From: Isochrysis galbana
Taxonomy: Eukaryota > Haptophyta > Isochrysidales > Isochrysidaceae
NCBI GenBank assembly: GCA_018136815.1
Contig: CM030945.1
Span: 219,405-283,404 of the forward strand
Length of the DNA: 64,000 nucleotides
Direction of reading: 5' to 3'
A program made the position numbers and the translations under genes. Shown here in pieces: positions 40,541-50,804 of the stretch (its first letter is position 1; every line of letters begins with the position of its first letter). The notes beneath the pieces were generated by a model. That model saw only the letters and a program-made list of their open reading frames with translations. It was not told the origin of the DNA and searched no databases.

Positions 40541-41840
40541 TAAAGATTTTGTTAATTCTATGATAGCGGGTACATTGGGGCGTTGTCCTGTGGCGGTGGC
40601 GGAGGTTCGACCTCAAAGCATTAGGGGAATGAAGAGATCCGTGATATTATTCAAGAGGTCTATAGGAAAAGTGCGCTTTGGCGGGAGCTTTGAGCTTTCC
40701 CGCGAATCGGCTTCCTTGCGATTGCGATGCCGAGGCTGAAGGTGGTGGAGCCACCGCAGCATGGCAAGCTGGCAAGCGCACGGGAGGCTCGTGGGCAAGG
40801 CCGCGCGACACAGTCCCTGAGGAGCCCCCTCCGCCTAGCACGCCCGATGGCGGAGGAGGAGGCGCGTCTAGCAAGCGCAAGAAGCACTAATCTTATGATT
40901 GGTCGCCATGGAGGGGGGCCTCGCGCCCCCCCCCACTCTCTCGACTCTCCTCATGGGGGGCGAGAACCATCCACCCTCCTGCGCTGCCTCTTGGCATGCA
41001 GGGGGGACTCACCCAGACTGCCCAGACTCTCCCTGAGAGTCGGGCACAGATCGCACGCCTTGGCCCGCGTTGGCCTGCTTCTCGCTCTAACCAACCCCTC
41101 CTCCCCCTGGCCCCCCCTGATCAGGAGCCCCCAGCCAGCTCCTGTCGACCGGCAGGGGCTCGAGAGCCAGCGAGGGAGAGGCAGGAGGGGCCAGGGCCAT
41201 GCCCCAGCCTCACCTGCCCCCTGAGCTGTGCTCCCAGGCCCCTGCAGGCCTCCTGGGGACCTGAAAAGGGGCCGCAGGCGCGCGCCATGGGCCAGGGCCG
41301 CAGGGAAGAGAGGAGGAAGAGGGAAGAGGGAGGGGAGGGGGGAGTGGCAGCTCTCCCCTCCGGCGTTTACGTGTCTTCTCGCCCCGTTTGGGTAAGAGAA
41401 GACGGGGGCAACAGAACCAGGAGGGAAGGGCCGCGGCTCGCCGCGGCCACTCGCCTCGGCGAGAGAGATTAGCGCTTCTGGGCTCTCGTTCACGAGTGCC
41501 CCCCCCCCTGCGTTGTTCTTACCCGAAAGGGGTTTTCCCCCAGCGTGGACTCGAGGAGAGGACGTGCTGGGGTGCGCGGGGTCGGTGCGTGCACTGGGGG
41601 GAGGACAAATATCGAGGGGAGGGGGCAGTGCCCCCTCTCCCCGGTAGCACTCGCTGGACACTTGGCTCGTCAGGCATGGCGGGATTCCGGGACGGAAAAG
41701 TTGTGTCCACTTAGCTAGTGGGGTTGGCTAGGATATAACATTAATTATTTTAATTAGCAAGCGCAAGAAGCGGTGCACCCTGTCGCCGAACCGCGCAGGA
41801 ATCGAGTGGCTCCCGTGGCCGCCATGGTGCCGTGGTTGAG
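40541..41840 (+). pseudogene. unrecognised basic-tailed ORF relic split by an inserted repeat
   Basis: The frame ending at 40890 (DIIQEVYRKSALWRELSFPANRL ... ASSKRKKH) is cut at the 17-bp target site. Beyond the insert the frame continues SSKRKKRCTLSPNRAG...WCRG to a stop. It looks like the end of a transposase-type protein (basic Lys-rich patch and Cys) but no family is recognised. Confidence 0.4.
40886..41754 (+). mobile_element. hairpin-headed repeat, complete insertion with 17-bp target duplication
   Basis: The insert is 869 bp. TAGCAAGCGCAAGAAGC flanks it exactly at 40869-40885 and 41755-41771. Head: CTTATGATTGGTCGCCATGG then GGGGGGC-CTCG-CGCCCCCC hairpin. Tail: ATATAACATTAATTATTTTAAT. 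The body shares CAGGGCCATGCCCCAGCC-type blocks with 51408-52152. No transposase or RT motif is present, so it is non-autonomous. Confidence 0.85.
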
Positions 41841-42002
41841 GGATAAAATGACAATTGTGAGGCCGACCGTCTAAAGTAATAGGATTAAGCCCCATTGTAC
41901 CCCATGCAACATAATTCAATCAAGGGCGCGCTTTCTCGTCTAGTTCTTGTTAGTTTCATTTTTGATCTACCGGTCCTACGGGTTTCAGTTTTGAAACGGA
42001 GG

Positions 42003-42987
42003 TAGTAGTAATATAACTGAGCATTAGTACCACTACTCTCACTAGCCCGGTACGTTAACACGACAACCCTCAGCGCACCTGCCCGTACACCCGTACACCT
42101 TGACGCGTGCTGATGCCACAGACACATACACCTATGCACCCCTTCACCCTGCTTCAAATCTCCCCCCTCGCAGGCCCCCGGCTCCCATTCGAACTCCCCA
42201 CAAGTTACAATGAGGGAAAATCCAGTGATCAGCAAGGCGAACCGACCTACGTCGGGCGACTCAAACGCACCGGGGGGGGGGGGAGGAACTCTCGTCAACA
42301 AAGGAGAACGGCCCTTACAAGCTCGCGCCGTGAGCAATCCTTGAGAAATAAATGCGACTGCGACTCGAGTAACCTGTGCCACTCTTACTTTGGGTACTCT
42401 CCTCGACCTTGAGTCACTCCCTTCTGTCTCCCTCCTGTCGCCAGCCGCCCTCTACCCGTTTGCTAACGGGGCCTGTTTCTCACCGTCACCGCACTCCATC
42501 GGGGGGGTTTGCAATCCTCTCCCTCTCTCCACTCTCACCCCGCGTCGTCCTTGTGGCGCGTCGCCATGCGCGCGCCCTGGCCTGCTCTCGGCTCTCGGAG
42601 GTCCTGTGGGGTCTCCCAGAGGGCCAGTAAGGGCAACCAAGGGGCAGTAGAGGCTGGGGCTCAGCCCCTGGCCCCCCTGCCTCTCCCACGCTCCCACGCT
42701 CGCCTCGCTGCCTCGCTGGCCATGGGAGCCGCCCAAAGGCCCCTGTATGCCTTGCGACCAGGGACAGGGGAGGAGTCAGCTCGAGGGCATGCCCAAAGCG
42801 GGCGTGGGAGTGGGGCTCGCGGCCCGCGCCCACTAGGGGTCCGGGCTGGAATGATGAGTGCCTTGCTCCTGCCAGAGGTCAGAGGGCCGTGGCTAGGGTT
42901 GATTGTACGGGCCCACCCCGGGGGGTGTCCGCGATGGAGTGAGGGGGGCGCGAGGCCCCCATTGACACCTACTTATAAAAGTAGGTT
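42003..42987 (-). repeat. C repeat, copy 1 (inverted relative to 61365-62460)
   Basis: On the minus strand: CCTACTTTTATAAGTAGG palindrome, GGGGGC-CTCG-CGCCCCC hairpin, CGGACACCCCCCGGGGTGGG, CCCCAGCCCC region, CCGTTTGCTAAC inverted repeat, CTCGAGTCGCAG, GTCGCCCGACGTAGGTCGG, CCCGGCTCCCA block, and tail AGAGTAGTGGTACTAATGC. The same order occurs on the plus strand at 61365-62460. Confidence 0.85.
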
Positions 42988-43039
42988 GACCCGCCACCAC
43001 CTTAAAAAAAAAGAGTGAGTGAGGAGTGAGAGTGACCAG

Positions 43040-43500
43040 GCTACATAAGGGAGGTAGGTTGAATGAAAGAGGGTTGCGGCGCTGCGGCGCTGCGGCGGGT
43101 GCTGGGTGCTCGCTCGCGATTGGTCCAACATGAGCGCTCCGTTGGTCGTTGGTCGCGCGTCGAGTCGCGAGATGTTGTAGATTGGTTATTTGGTTCGTTG
43201 ATCGTTGATTCGTTCGTTATCGTTGGTGAATGCTTGGCGGTCGGCGGTCGGTGCGTTCGTCGTTCGTTCGAGGGGACCAAGCAGATAGATAATAGATTGC
43301 CGGGCGATACTCGAGAAAATCGTGTGAATGACCTGAGGAGACCTGGTGGCGGGCGGGCGGGCGGGCGGGCGGGCGGGCGGGCGGGCGGGCGGGCGGGCGG
43401 GCGAGGAAGAAAGAGAGAGAGGGCGAATGAGGTGCGAGCGAGCGACGGCGGACTTTCCGGCACAAGTGCACGTATGAACACGTGGGGATGAGACGTGTAA
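43040..43500. repeat. GGGC tetranucleotide array and flanks
   Basis: (GGGC)n covers 43348-43403, about 14 units. The surrounding sequence has TTGGTCGTTGGTCG- and GTTCGTTGATCGTTGATTCG-type short repeats. The Ala-Arg-Pro-Pro ORF on the minus strand is composition driven. Confidence 0.9.
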
Positions 43501-45790
43501 TGCTCTCCATAAGCGTTAGAAATGATCTTCGGTCGCGCCAGCTCGCTCGTCCGCGTTTTGGTTGGCCTCCTCCTCTTCTCTAATCTTCTCCCTTTAGGAG
43601 GGGATTGAATCTCAGGGGATCCTCCCAGTCCCACGTGAGACGCCGGCTCGACAAGCTCTCGCAGTGGCCCGTTTGGGGCCACCAGCGAGCGATGGGGTCC
43701 GAGCGGACAGTCGTCGTCGCCAAGCTCGTCGTGCGGCCTGCAGACGTGCACACCGTCAATAGCGCCCAGTGAGGGCTTGCTCGGAAGTAGAGGGCGTGCT
43801 CAATGGTCGGTTTGGGGTAGAAACGGAGTGTTCGAGGGCGGATTCGGCGCGCCCTAAGCCTGCTAGCTGAGCTTACGCTTCCTGTGCCCGTGCTGCGTTT
43901 CACGCAGCGGATCTGAGAGCAGACTTGATCTCTGCTCCACCTGCACACCGATGATCAATCTGACGCCGTATCCTTGATATCTTCTCCTCGTGTGCTGCAG
44001 GTTTTCGAGGATATGGAAGCGCCGAGCTGAACGGGCAGCAAGCGAAAGCGTGAGGCCACTCCTGCCTCGACAGAAGGTGCGCGACACCCAAGCCTCCCTG
44101 CCCACGGGAAAGAATCTCTTTTGCTCGGTAAAATCATATGCCGACCTGCATCCCCCGATTGTGTAGTATCTTCACGAGTCAAGGCATCGGCACGCAGTGA
44201 ATCGTCAGCGAGGAAATAAGGGCCGATTCGTGAATCATTCCAAAAGCACCGAGACCAATCAGACGTTGGAGGCAGGCGAGAATGATTTTGTCGACCTTGA
44301 CTTCATAGATTGCATCAGCGACGACAGCACGACACCCGGCGGCGGGACTCATGTTCAGCATGATAATGACTGCGGAGACGATGGCGTCGCCTGAGAATGC
44401 CAAGGCTGGTCATCACGCTCATTGAGCATGCGGCATCTGATGAGCTCTGCCGGAGACCTCACCTCATTACAACGGTTGCGCCAGCTCTAGCTAGGCTCGC
44501 GTGCCGCATTCACCAGCGCAGCGTGTGCAGCAGGCTAGGCAGGTTTCTATGAGCGCATTCTTGATGGTTGAGTTTCCGAGACTCCTTTTCGATGTGCTCA
44601 TCATAATCTATGGCTACAGCTGCTCGGCTTCTTTATTGATTGGGTACTTGCGGGTGCTTGTGCAAAAGGTTGGTGGATCCGCTAATTTGGTTACGGCCTG
44701 TGCTGCTGGCTTCGCGCAAGAGATTTTGAGCTTCTGGTGCAAGACATTTGGGCTCGGCTGCTGGTAGCGGTACCGGTAGGCGAGGGCGATTGCGATTGCG
44801 GGGCGCATTTGGGTTTGGGATCTAGTGCTATGGTAGCTGCATGGAGCATGTGCGCGTAGTGCTAAAGAGTGGGTGGTGCAGAATTTGGTATGCGAGCTGA
44901 ATGTGAGGTTGACTCATGAATCATAAATAATAAATGCAGCTGCAAAGTTTCAGAACAAATAAGTATTTTTCATCCCGCACATGCGACCCGCCTGAACCCC
45001 AGCCTTGCCCCGCCTCCCTTTCTAAGGCTATGGGTGGTGCGTGGTGCGTAGTACCTCCCCTCAGAAGTGTAATCATCGATTATTCCCCCCTCCCTCCTCG
45101 TCACTGAGCAGACAGCCCGTTTCCTCCCCGCAAACCCGATGAAAACCTGACAGAACAAACCCAAACCTGAGGAGGGGGTTCAGACGAAACCGATCCGTCC
45201 CCCCCCCCCCCCCCCTCTCCTCTGAGTTCGTTCTACTTTCTCGCTCTCTCCCCTTGCCACTTGCCACTGTAGTGCACGCGCCTGCGAGCCCTGCTCAGCT
45301 CAGGGCCACGCGGCCCTGCAGTAGGAGGTGGTGCTCCTTCGAAAGCTAGTGGACCATCGAATGATCATGGTCGTTTACGCGGCGGGTATTTGGTTTCTAC
45401 TTCTATTGCCCTTTAGTTTAATTAAAGTATACCGTTTTATGTTTAATAGTACTGCCTCCGTTCCAAAACTCAAGATTTTTTTCGTTTTACATTTATATAA
45501 AAAATCTTCTTAAAGATCCCCGCTACACGTGCGGCTTGCGGCAGCGTGCTTATGTACCTCCCTACTACCCAACCTTTACCCCTAACAACCCCCTCCCCCT
45601 TCCCCAGTTCCCTCTTTAGCGGAGAAGCTGGTTCCAGGGAGGCCGCGCGCGCTGCTTCGGCCGGGAGTTGGGGAGAAGGGGGTGGGAGACTGTGGCTCAT
45701 CCCTTGATCTAGTTTCGACTCGGGTTTCCCTCATTTATATAACGTACGATCTTTATTGATTTCCGCTGTGGTTTCTATTAAGAGGTTTAG
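43501..45790. other. no gene recognised
   Basis: Short ORFs only. The minus-strand ORF 44403-44179 (AVIIMLNMSPAAGCRAVVADAIYE) has ordinary protein-like composition but no recognisable family. 45195-45213 is a 19-base C run. 45480-45520 (ATAAAAAATCTTCTTAAAGA) is the 3' edge of the LINE that ends at 45796. Confidence 0.4.
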
Positions 45791-46072
45791 CTACCCTAGG
45801 TGATGTTCCGTATGTCAAGGCCTCTCGCCGCCTGCAAGAGGTCTTCTGATGTTCCCAGGTTGAAATCCTTGTCTATAGTGTACAAAGGGCTTATCATTTT
45901 CCGAATATGTTTGTTGCTCGGGGCGTGTAGCCCCATGTTCTCGCGTTGTTTTTTAAGCCTTTGAAAGAACCCGACCTTCGCCGTTACTAATAGCTAATAG
46001 GTGGTATCTCGTAAGGATCGCTTTTAAGATTGACCTAACGGACCTACCGTCCGCGTTGCCGTACTGAATATT
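45480..46072 (-). mobile_element. LINE C-terminus and 3' UTR, frameshifted and interrupted by B repeat
   Basis: From 46072 on the minus strand: QYGNADGRSVRSILKAILTRYH, one frameshift near 45985, then VGFFQRLKKQRENMGLHAPSN, MISPLYTIDKDFNL and a stop at 45796-45798. This matches the plus-strand LINE at 52174-52616. The 3' UTR shares the CGAAGCAGCGCGCGCGGCCTCCC block with 52733-52756 and ends TTTAAGAAGATTTTTT. Upstream it is cut by the B repeat. Confidence 0.85.
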
Positions 46073-46580
46073 TGACGAATTGGGATGGCCCATAGGGCCT
46101 GAGGGCAATGAGGAAGGGGCGAAGCCGGCGGCAGGCGCGGCGAGGGAGACCACTTCGGAGGTGCTGACGGGCTGAGGCCCGTCAGCAGAGGAAGGCGGGC
46201 AGGCGGGCTTGAGCGAGGGCGAGGACGGCGGCGAGAGCGACATCGAACGAGTGGCGAGAGGCGAGGGTGAGTGTGAGGAGGGCTGTGATGGCAGGGGCTG
46301 GCGAGGCGAGGCGAGTTTGTAGGGTATGAGTGTTACGAGAGCGAGAGCGACGAGAGCGAGAGCGACGGATGACGACTGACGACAGGACGACGGACAACGG
46401 ACACCCAGGAAAACACTCCGACTCTCGCCCCACGACTTTCTCACATAACTCGACTGAAATCAAACCCAAACACTCCGGCCAGACGACGACGGACGACGAT
46501 CAGAAGGCGATCTGTCGGCGATCCCGTCTGGAAGGGGAATCGGCACCATAACGGAAACGAGAGGCAATCCTGCCGCACAG
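46062..46580 (-). repeat. B repeat, copy 2
   Basis: Same blocks as 19268-19762 in the opposite orientation, ending CAATTCGTCA directly against the LINE codons QYGN. The terminal hairpin reads GACGGGC...GCCCGTC with loop CTGAG instead of TTCA. Confidence 0.85.
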
Positions 46581-46921
46581 GATTCCAAGAGACTTATCGA
46601 ATAAGACGAGAGAGATGCGGTGTGCCTAAGGGGGAGATGCGAAGAGATTGCAAATTAAACATGATTGCAATCACTGAAGTAGATAGAGAAGCGCGGGGAA
46701 GATAGCGAATTAAACCTATTTGCGAGGCGCCTCGGATGAAGAAAGGTGGGGAAACTTCCCTTCTCTTCGAGAGTAAGAGAGAGGGCGCTCCACAACCCAA
46801 GATCTAATGCGTCCAAGCGAAGCTTTTGACCGAGGACGAGAACGAGAGAATTATAACGATAAATACCGAACGACGAAGAGAAGTCTAACGAGCGTCGATT
46901 CGCGAATGCGACACCCCCCTG
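46581..46921. other. no gene recognised
   Basis: Purine-rich sequence like that beside B repeat copy 1. Confidence 0.4.
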
Positions 46922-48046
46922 CTAGGATCGAGCGTCCCGCGAGGAAAGAAGAGAACCTAACGGATATCGGAGAGCTCCGAACAAGCCACGAGAAAGGCAG
47001 AAGAGCAATCCTGAACGAGACCGAATGAGCGAAGAGCGAAGAGCGAATAAATCCGAAGAGCGAATGAAACAATAAATCCGAAGAGCGAATGAAACAATAA
47101 ATCCGAATGGAGAGAGAGCCGCGCGCCAAACGTCGAACCAAGACGGAAGACGTGATGAGCGACGCACCGAGAAGTTACTAGTTACGAACAATCGAGGACC
47201 GATGAGAACGCGGAACGACGAGAATCGAGAATCGAGAACGAGATCTTCATCTGACGAGTCCGTCGCGCGCCGTTTCCCGCGCGTTCGAGGGACCCTAGAT
47301 CCAGACGTGGAAAACTCCGCGGCACTAGCAGCACCACTCCGCCGTGGCGCACTTTCTTCGGGCCGGCGACCACCCCTGGTTGGCCGCCCACGACGCTCTG
47401 CTGCAGGAAGGTGCGTGTCAGGGATCTCGTCAGGCATGGGATAGTTGCTGTTAACTTCGCTGAGGGCGCGGAGTGTGTCGACTGTGAGAATAGAGGACGT
47501 GGCGTCGAATTTCACGTTGAAAACGATCATGGAAGCGCGAGAAATGCAGGCCTTCTTCAGCTTGGTTCTGCCACCTTCCTGCTCCTTCGTGAGGGCGAAT
47601 GAGCCCCAGAGGCCCCCGGCCACCTCTGCTGCCCCGGCAGCATCCGGGCCGTTCGTCGCTGCAGCACTCTCGCAAGCTGCACCACTCCCGCAACACTGGG
47701 AATGCGTGACGCTAAGCCTTCGCCTTCTGAAGGAGCCCAGCCGGAGAGCGCCTGACTCACCATTGGTTGCCAAATCTGCGACACCACTGACTTCGGGCGC
47801 TCGACTGGCGACCTCTACGGCCTCAGCAGCATCCTCGCAGTTTGCCGCTGCAGCACTCCAGCAACCCCGGGAGTGCGCAACGCTACCCCTTCGCCGTCTG
47901 AAGGAGCCTAGGCCCGAGACATGACCATTAATGCAAGCCGGGGCGCTCAGATGACCCGCCCGCCCGCCCCCGGGCTCTGCCGGGGTCTCTGCAGGGCCTG
48001 CTGGGACATCTTCACCTGCGTCTTCACCTGCGTCGGCGTGCGGCAT
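46922..48046 (-). CDS. 374-codon ORF of unknown function with internal duplication, contains E repeat
   Basis: The frame is open from 48046 to 46922. The first 40 residues (HADAGEDAGEDVPAGPAET) are the E repeat, also present at 33600-33720 and 62580-62700. Next come two diverged copies of LGSFRRRR-SV-HS-xCxSxAA...AAEVA, the second of which is also recognisable at 62727-62810 (LGSFRASRLSV). A basic/acidic linker (GKRRATDSSDEDLVLDSR) follows. The last ~100 residues read through short tandem repeats and are not credible protein. Possibly part of a mobile element ORF; no domain recognised. Confidence 0.3.
   Translation of the reverse strand: MPHADAGEDAGEDVPAGPAETPAEPGGGRAGHLSAPACINGHVSGLGSFRRRRGSVAHSRGCWSAAAANCEDAAEAVEVASRAPEVSGVADLATNGESGALRLGSFRRRRLSVTHSQCCGSGAACESAAATNGPDAAGAAEVAGGLWGSFALTKEQEGGRTKLKKACISRASMIVFNVKFDATSSILTVDTLRALSEVNSNYPMPDEIPDTHLPAAERRGRPTRGGRRPEESAPRRSGAASAAEFSTSGSRVPRTRGKRRATDSSDEDLVLDSRFSSFRVLIGPRLFVTSNFSVRRSSRLPSWFDVWRAALSPFGFIVSFALRIYCFIRSSDLFALRSSLIRSRSGLLFCLSRGLFGALRYPLGSLLSSRDARS
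47030..47108 (+). repeat. 26-bp tandem repeat
   Basis: Three copies of an AATCCGAAGAGCGAATGAAAC-containing unit follow each other. Confidence 0.85.
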
Positions 48047-48084
48047 CGGCCAGCGGCTCAGTGCAGCCGCCGATATTCCCAGTT

Positions 48085-48425
48085 GTAATTATTTTTTATT
48101 CGTAGCCCGTAGGCTTTCCCTATGGGAGGTGTCTCTTGGACGGCTTGACCCTCTGGGCGGTTGGCCATTGGGGACTGGGAGGACTTACGTGGGTGGTGGG
48201 CCTCGGAGGCCATGGTGACCAGCTGTGGCGCAAGGTTGTTTGGGGGTGGCACGGGCCATGCGGCGGCTCGGTCCGTCCGCACTTGATGGCGGTCGCGGTC
48301 GGGGCGCCCTCTCATGGGCGCATCGGTGTCGCGGCACCGACCATGGGCCGATCGTCCATCGCGGCGGGGTGGGCGGCAGGGGAGGAGGGGATAGGCGCGC
48401 GCTCCATGACCCTATCAATTAACTG
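48085..48425 (-). mobile_element. LINE 5' end fragment
   Basis: TTGATAGGGTCATGGAGCGCGC on the minus strand puts the ATG at 48407 and opens an Ala/Pro-rich frame (MERAPIPSSPAAHP). About 300 bp on it carries the CCTCCCATAGGGAAAGCC module seen in the tandem 5' ends at 13.2-14.4 kb, and then joins the E repeat. Confidence 0.65.
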
Positions 48426-48997
48426 ATACTAGTACTTGATTAGCTGCAGCTGCGGCAAAAAGAAAGGCTTTACCGCATCCGCATGCTGCTGCACTTCATT
48501 TATGTAGTTGTGGTACGGCAAATATGAAGCAATTGCTCCATGTATTGGACATTAGGATGCAATGCACATTGCACATGACGTAACCGCCAAACCCCTGCTC
48601 CAGTACCTATGCACGCATAGTCCCAGCGTCCTCAAACAGGAAGAAGTGAAAGGCCTAGTGGCTCTTGTTCACCTTAGTAGGGCGGAGGAAACGACGTCTC
48701 TTACGGGTAACGTCGCAGTGTCGTTCGAATGGATAGATAATCTTTGGCGATAGAGCGGGGAAATGGGCGGGGTGTCATAGTCAAGGAAAGAATGCCACCC
48801 TAAAGACCAGTACCGCCTCGGCTGCAAGGTGGAACAAGGCAAGGTTGGCTGTAGAGAAGACACATCAGCAAAAATGCGCTGCGAGATGGCGACGCTGAGA
48901 GGCCAGACGATGCGTATCTTCTTCGCCTCCTGGAATGCTCACGTAGACGCGACCTAACGAGCCTGGCTTGGGGTCGGCGAGCCCAGCCCCGATGCAC
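48426..48997. other. no gene recognised
   Basis: A 63-codon plus-strand ORF (48562-48753) has ordinary composition but no recognisable motif. Confidence 0.4.
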
Positions 48998-49813
48998 TCA
49001 GGAACCCCATGCCAATACTTGCCCGAGTAAGGTGAGGTTCAGTATCGTCCCAGTCCCAAACTGTAGCAGCAGCAACCGGTCGCCGTTAGCGAGCTGGAAG
49101 GTTGTGTACAAGCGGATTGTGTTTCCTATAACGCCGAGGATGGCGGTAATGCTAGACCAGCCCCCAGATGAGTGGGTGACGAAATTACGCATGATTTGCG
49201 GTAATAGGGAGGTCGAGAGCAAACATGTTGCGAGTGGCACGCAAAGTTTGGCGGCGGGCATCGGCATGGTGCGGAGCGCAGCGACGAGCGCGACTCCAAA
49301 GGCGAGCGCGCCCGCGCAGACGCTGACGGGACTGACACCGGAATAGAGACGCATGAGGCAGTTGATCGTGAGCGACTGCGCCATCAGGCAGATGTACTCG
49401 ACGTATGTGGAGAGCGCATACCCCGACCTGACTGGGTAGGTCATGAAGGCTGCGTAGCCGACGATCTGCATACCCCAGGTGATCTGCGAAAAGCCTGCAA
49501 CCGAGCGTGTCGAGATGATGCGCATGATGATGGGCACGAACATGCCGAGCGCGCCCAGCGACATGGCGTAGCCCAGAGCGCGAGAGAGTGGCTTTGCCTC
49601 AACGGGCGGGTCAGTGGTGCCTTCCGGCTGCTCCTTCAGGCATTGGCAGGCTTCTTTCGCAGCGAGGAGGAGCGTGGAAGGTCCCCTTGGCGATGGCACC
49701 GCGAGCCTGCGCGTCAGAGGCGACGTCAGCGCCGCTGTGCCCGCACAGAGCAGCAGCAGCAGCAGCGTCGGCAGTGGCCGCGGCGACATCCGCGTGATGG
49801 AGCGATCCCCCAA
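48998..49813 (-). CDS. MPDU1-like PQ-loop membrane protein with N-terminal targeting sequence
   Basis: Intronless, 271 residues from 49813, or 263 from the second Met (49789), which better fits a signal sequence: MSPRPLPTLLLLLLCAGTAA, then a Ser/Arg/Pro stretch. A signal peptide followed by a transit-like region is the pattern of plastid proteins in algae with secondary plastids, so plastid or ER targeting is inferred. The body has two PQ-loop repeats. Repeat 1: MFVPIIMRIISTRSVAGFSQ with a long hydrophobic hairpin ending YICLMAQSLTINCLMRLYSG. Repeat 2: SLLPQIMRNFVTHSSGGWSSIT and IRLYTTFQLANGD. The order and the spacing match MPDU1/SL15 (mannose-P-dolichol utilisation) better than SWEET transporters. 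In repeat 1 the Pro-Gln is Pro-Ile. About seven hydrophobic segments. Function here not proven. Confidence 0.82.
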   Translation of the reverse strand: MGDRSITRMSPRPLPTLLLLLLCAGTAALTSPLTRRLAVPSPRGPSTLLLAAKEACQCLKEQPEGTTDPPVEAKPLSRALGYAMSLGALGMFVPIIMRIISTRSVAGFSQITWGMQIVGYAAFMTYPVRSGYALSTYVEYICLMAQSLTINCLMRLYSGVSPVSVCAGALAFGVALVAALRTMPMPAAKLCVPLATCLLSTSLLPQIMRNFVTHSSGGWSSITAILGVIGNTIRLYTTFQLANGDRLLLLQFGTGTILNLTLLGQVLAWGS

Positions 49814-50028
49814 AGCCCTTATGTATTAGCTCTATGTACTCTATGAATAATATAAGTCACTCCTATGTCGAGATTTCTTACCGTTTACCGTTACAACGGG
49901 CCCGGGGTCGAGGACTTCGGGACTCCGCGGGTGAGGGTGGATCGTGGTATCGTGTACATGTAAACACATGAACGGCTCCGTCTGCTGCTCGCCGCCCTTG
50001 CTCACGTGTTAACTCTTTACTGCCGGCT
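49814..50028. other. MPDU1-like 5' flank
   Basis: No recognised element. Confidence 0.4.
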
Positions 50029-50029
50029 T

Positions 50030-50051
50030 GAAGCGCCAATTTTGGCGCTTC
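50030..50051. other. perfect 10-bp-arm inverted repeat
   Basis: GAAGCGCCAA, two T, TTGGCGCTTC. It lies just upstream of the PiggyBac-like fragment and may be part of that element's gene or leader. Confidence 0.8.
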
Positions 50052-50169
50052 GGATCCGTCATTTTCTGCAGGTGCCCAAGGGATTACGCCTGTGTAAGAG
50101 GGATAAGCGCTGCGATGAGGGAAAGCTTGCCAATCGGTATTTTCCCCCGAATCGCCCCCCCCCCCCCCC

Positions 50170-50468
50170 CCCCCCTTCAAATGGTTCAACAAGTTCATGA
50201 CGAAGCAGTTCCGCGAGGGGTTGGTGGTCAACACCAACAAGTACAAGGGCTGGCTGGCTGCCACGGGCCGAGACACATACGCCAACACGAGGCGATTTGC
50301 ACTCGTTGACATCGACTTCTTCTTCGCCATGCTCTTCCTCAACGGTCTGCATCCTGTCCCTGCCTATCGGCAAGTCCACTCCACTTCGTGGTCGAGAAAG
50401 GGCTGTCGTGCTGCGGATCTACTTCCTCGAGATAGATGGACGGAGATGCGCGCGCTCTTCCACATCTC
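50170..50468 (+). pseudogene. PiggyBac-like transposase fragment
   Basis: The frame reads FKWFNKFMTKQFREGL, NTNKYKGWLAATGR, RRFALVDIDFFFAMLFLNGL, STSWSRKGCRAADLLPRDRW and ALFHIS, aligning with 3335-3635 of the intact transposase (WFDKFMS, NTNKYQGYL, LNGLNPVP, ALFHIS). This is the region before the first catalytic Asp. A C run precedes it and a GC-rich repeat replaces everything after ALFHISAL, so it is dead. Confidence 0.88.
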
Positions 50469-50804
50469 GGCGCTCAGAGGCAGAGGGCCAGCAAGGGCAG
50501 CTCAGGGGGCAGTGGAGGCTGGGGCTCAGCCCCTGGCCCCCCATGCCTCTCCCTCGCTCGCCTCGCTGGCCTTGGGTGCCGCCCCGAGTCCCCTGTCTGC
50601 CTGGCGACCAGGGATGGGGGGGGGGAGTCAGTACGAGAGCTGGCCCATGCGGGCCTGGGAGTGCGGCTCGCGGCCCGCGCCCACTAGGGGTCTTGGCCAG
50701 AATGATGATTGCCCAGCCCCTGCCAGAGGGCAGGGGCTGAGGTTGAATGTACGGGCCCACCCCGGGGGGTGTCCGCGATGGAGAGAGGGGGGCGCGAGGC
50801 TCCG
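50469..50804 (-). repeat. C-type GC-rich repeat fragment
   Basis: Shares GGGCCAGCAAGGGCAGCTCAGG, GGCTGGGGCTCAGCCCCTGGCCCCCC, ACGGGCCCACCCCGGGGGGTGTCCGCGATGG and the GGGGGGCGCGAGG head with 42640-42955. It joins the PiggyBac relic to the LINE endonuclease relic. Confidence 0.8.

Noticed and set aside
43041-43751. 236-codon minus-strand ORF rich in Ala-Arg-Pro-Pro
   Set aside because: It is driven by the GGGC array and its flanks carry no recognisable domain.
45450-45490. Stowaway-like CTGCCTCCGTTCCAAAA terminus
   Set aside because: No inverted partner or TA duplication is found nearby, and the adjacent sequence is already explained as the LINE 3' edge.
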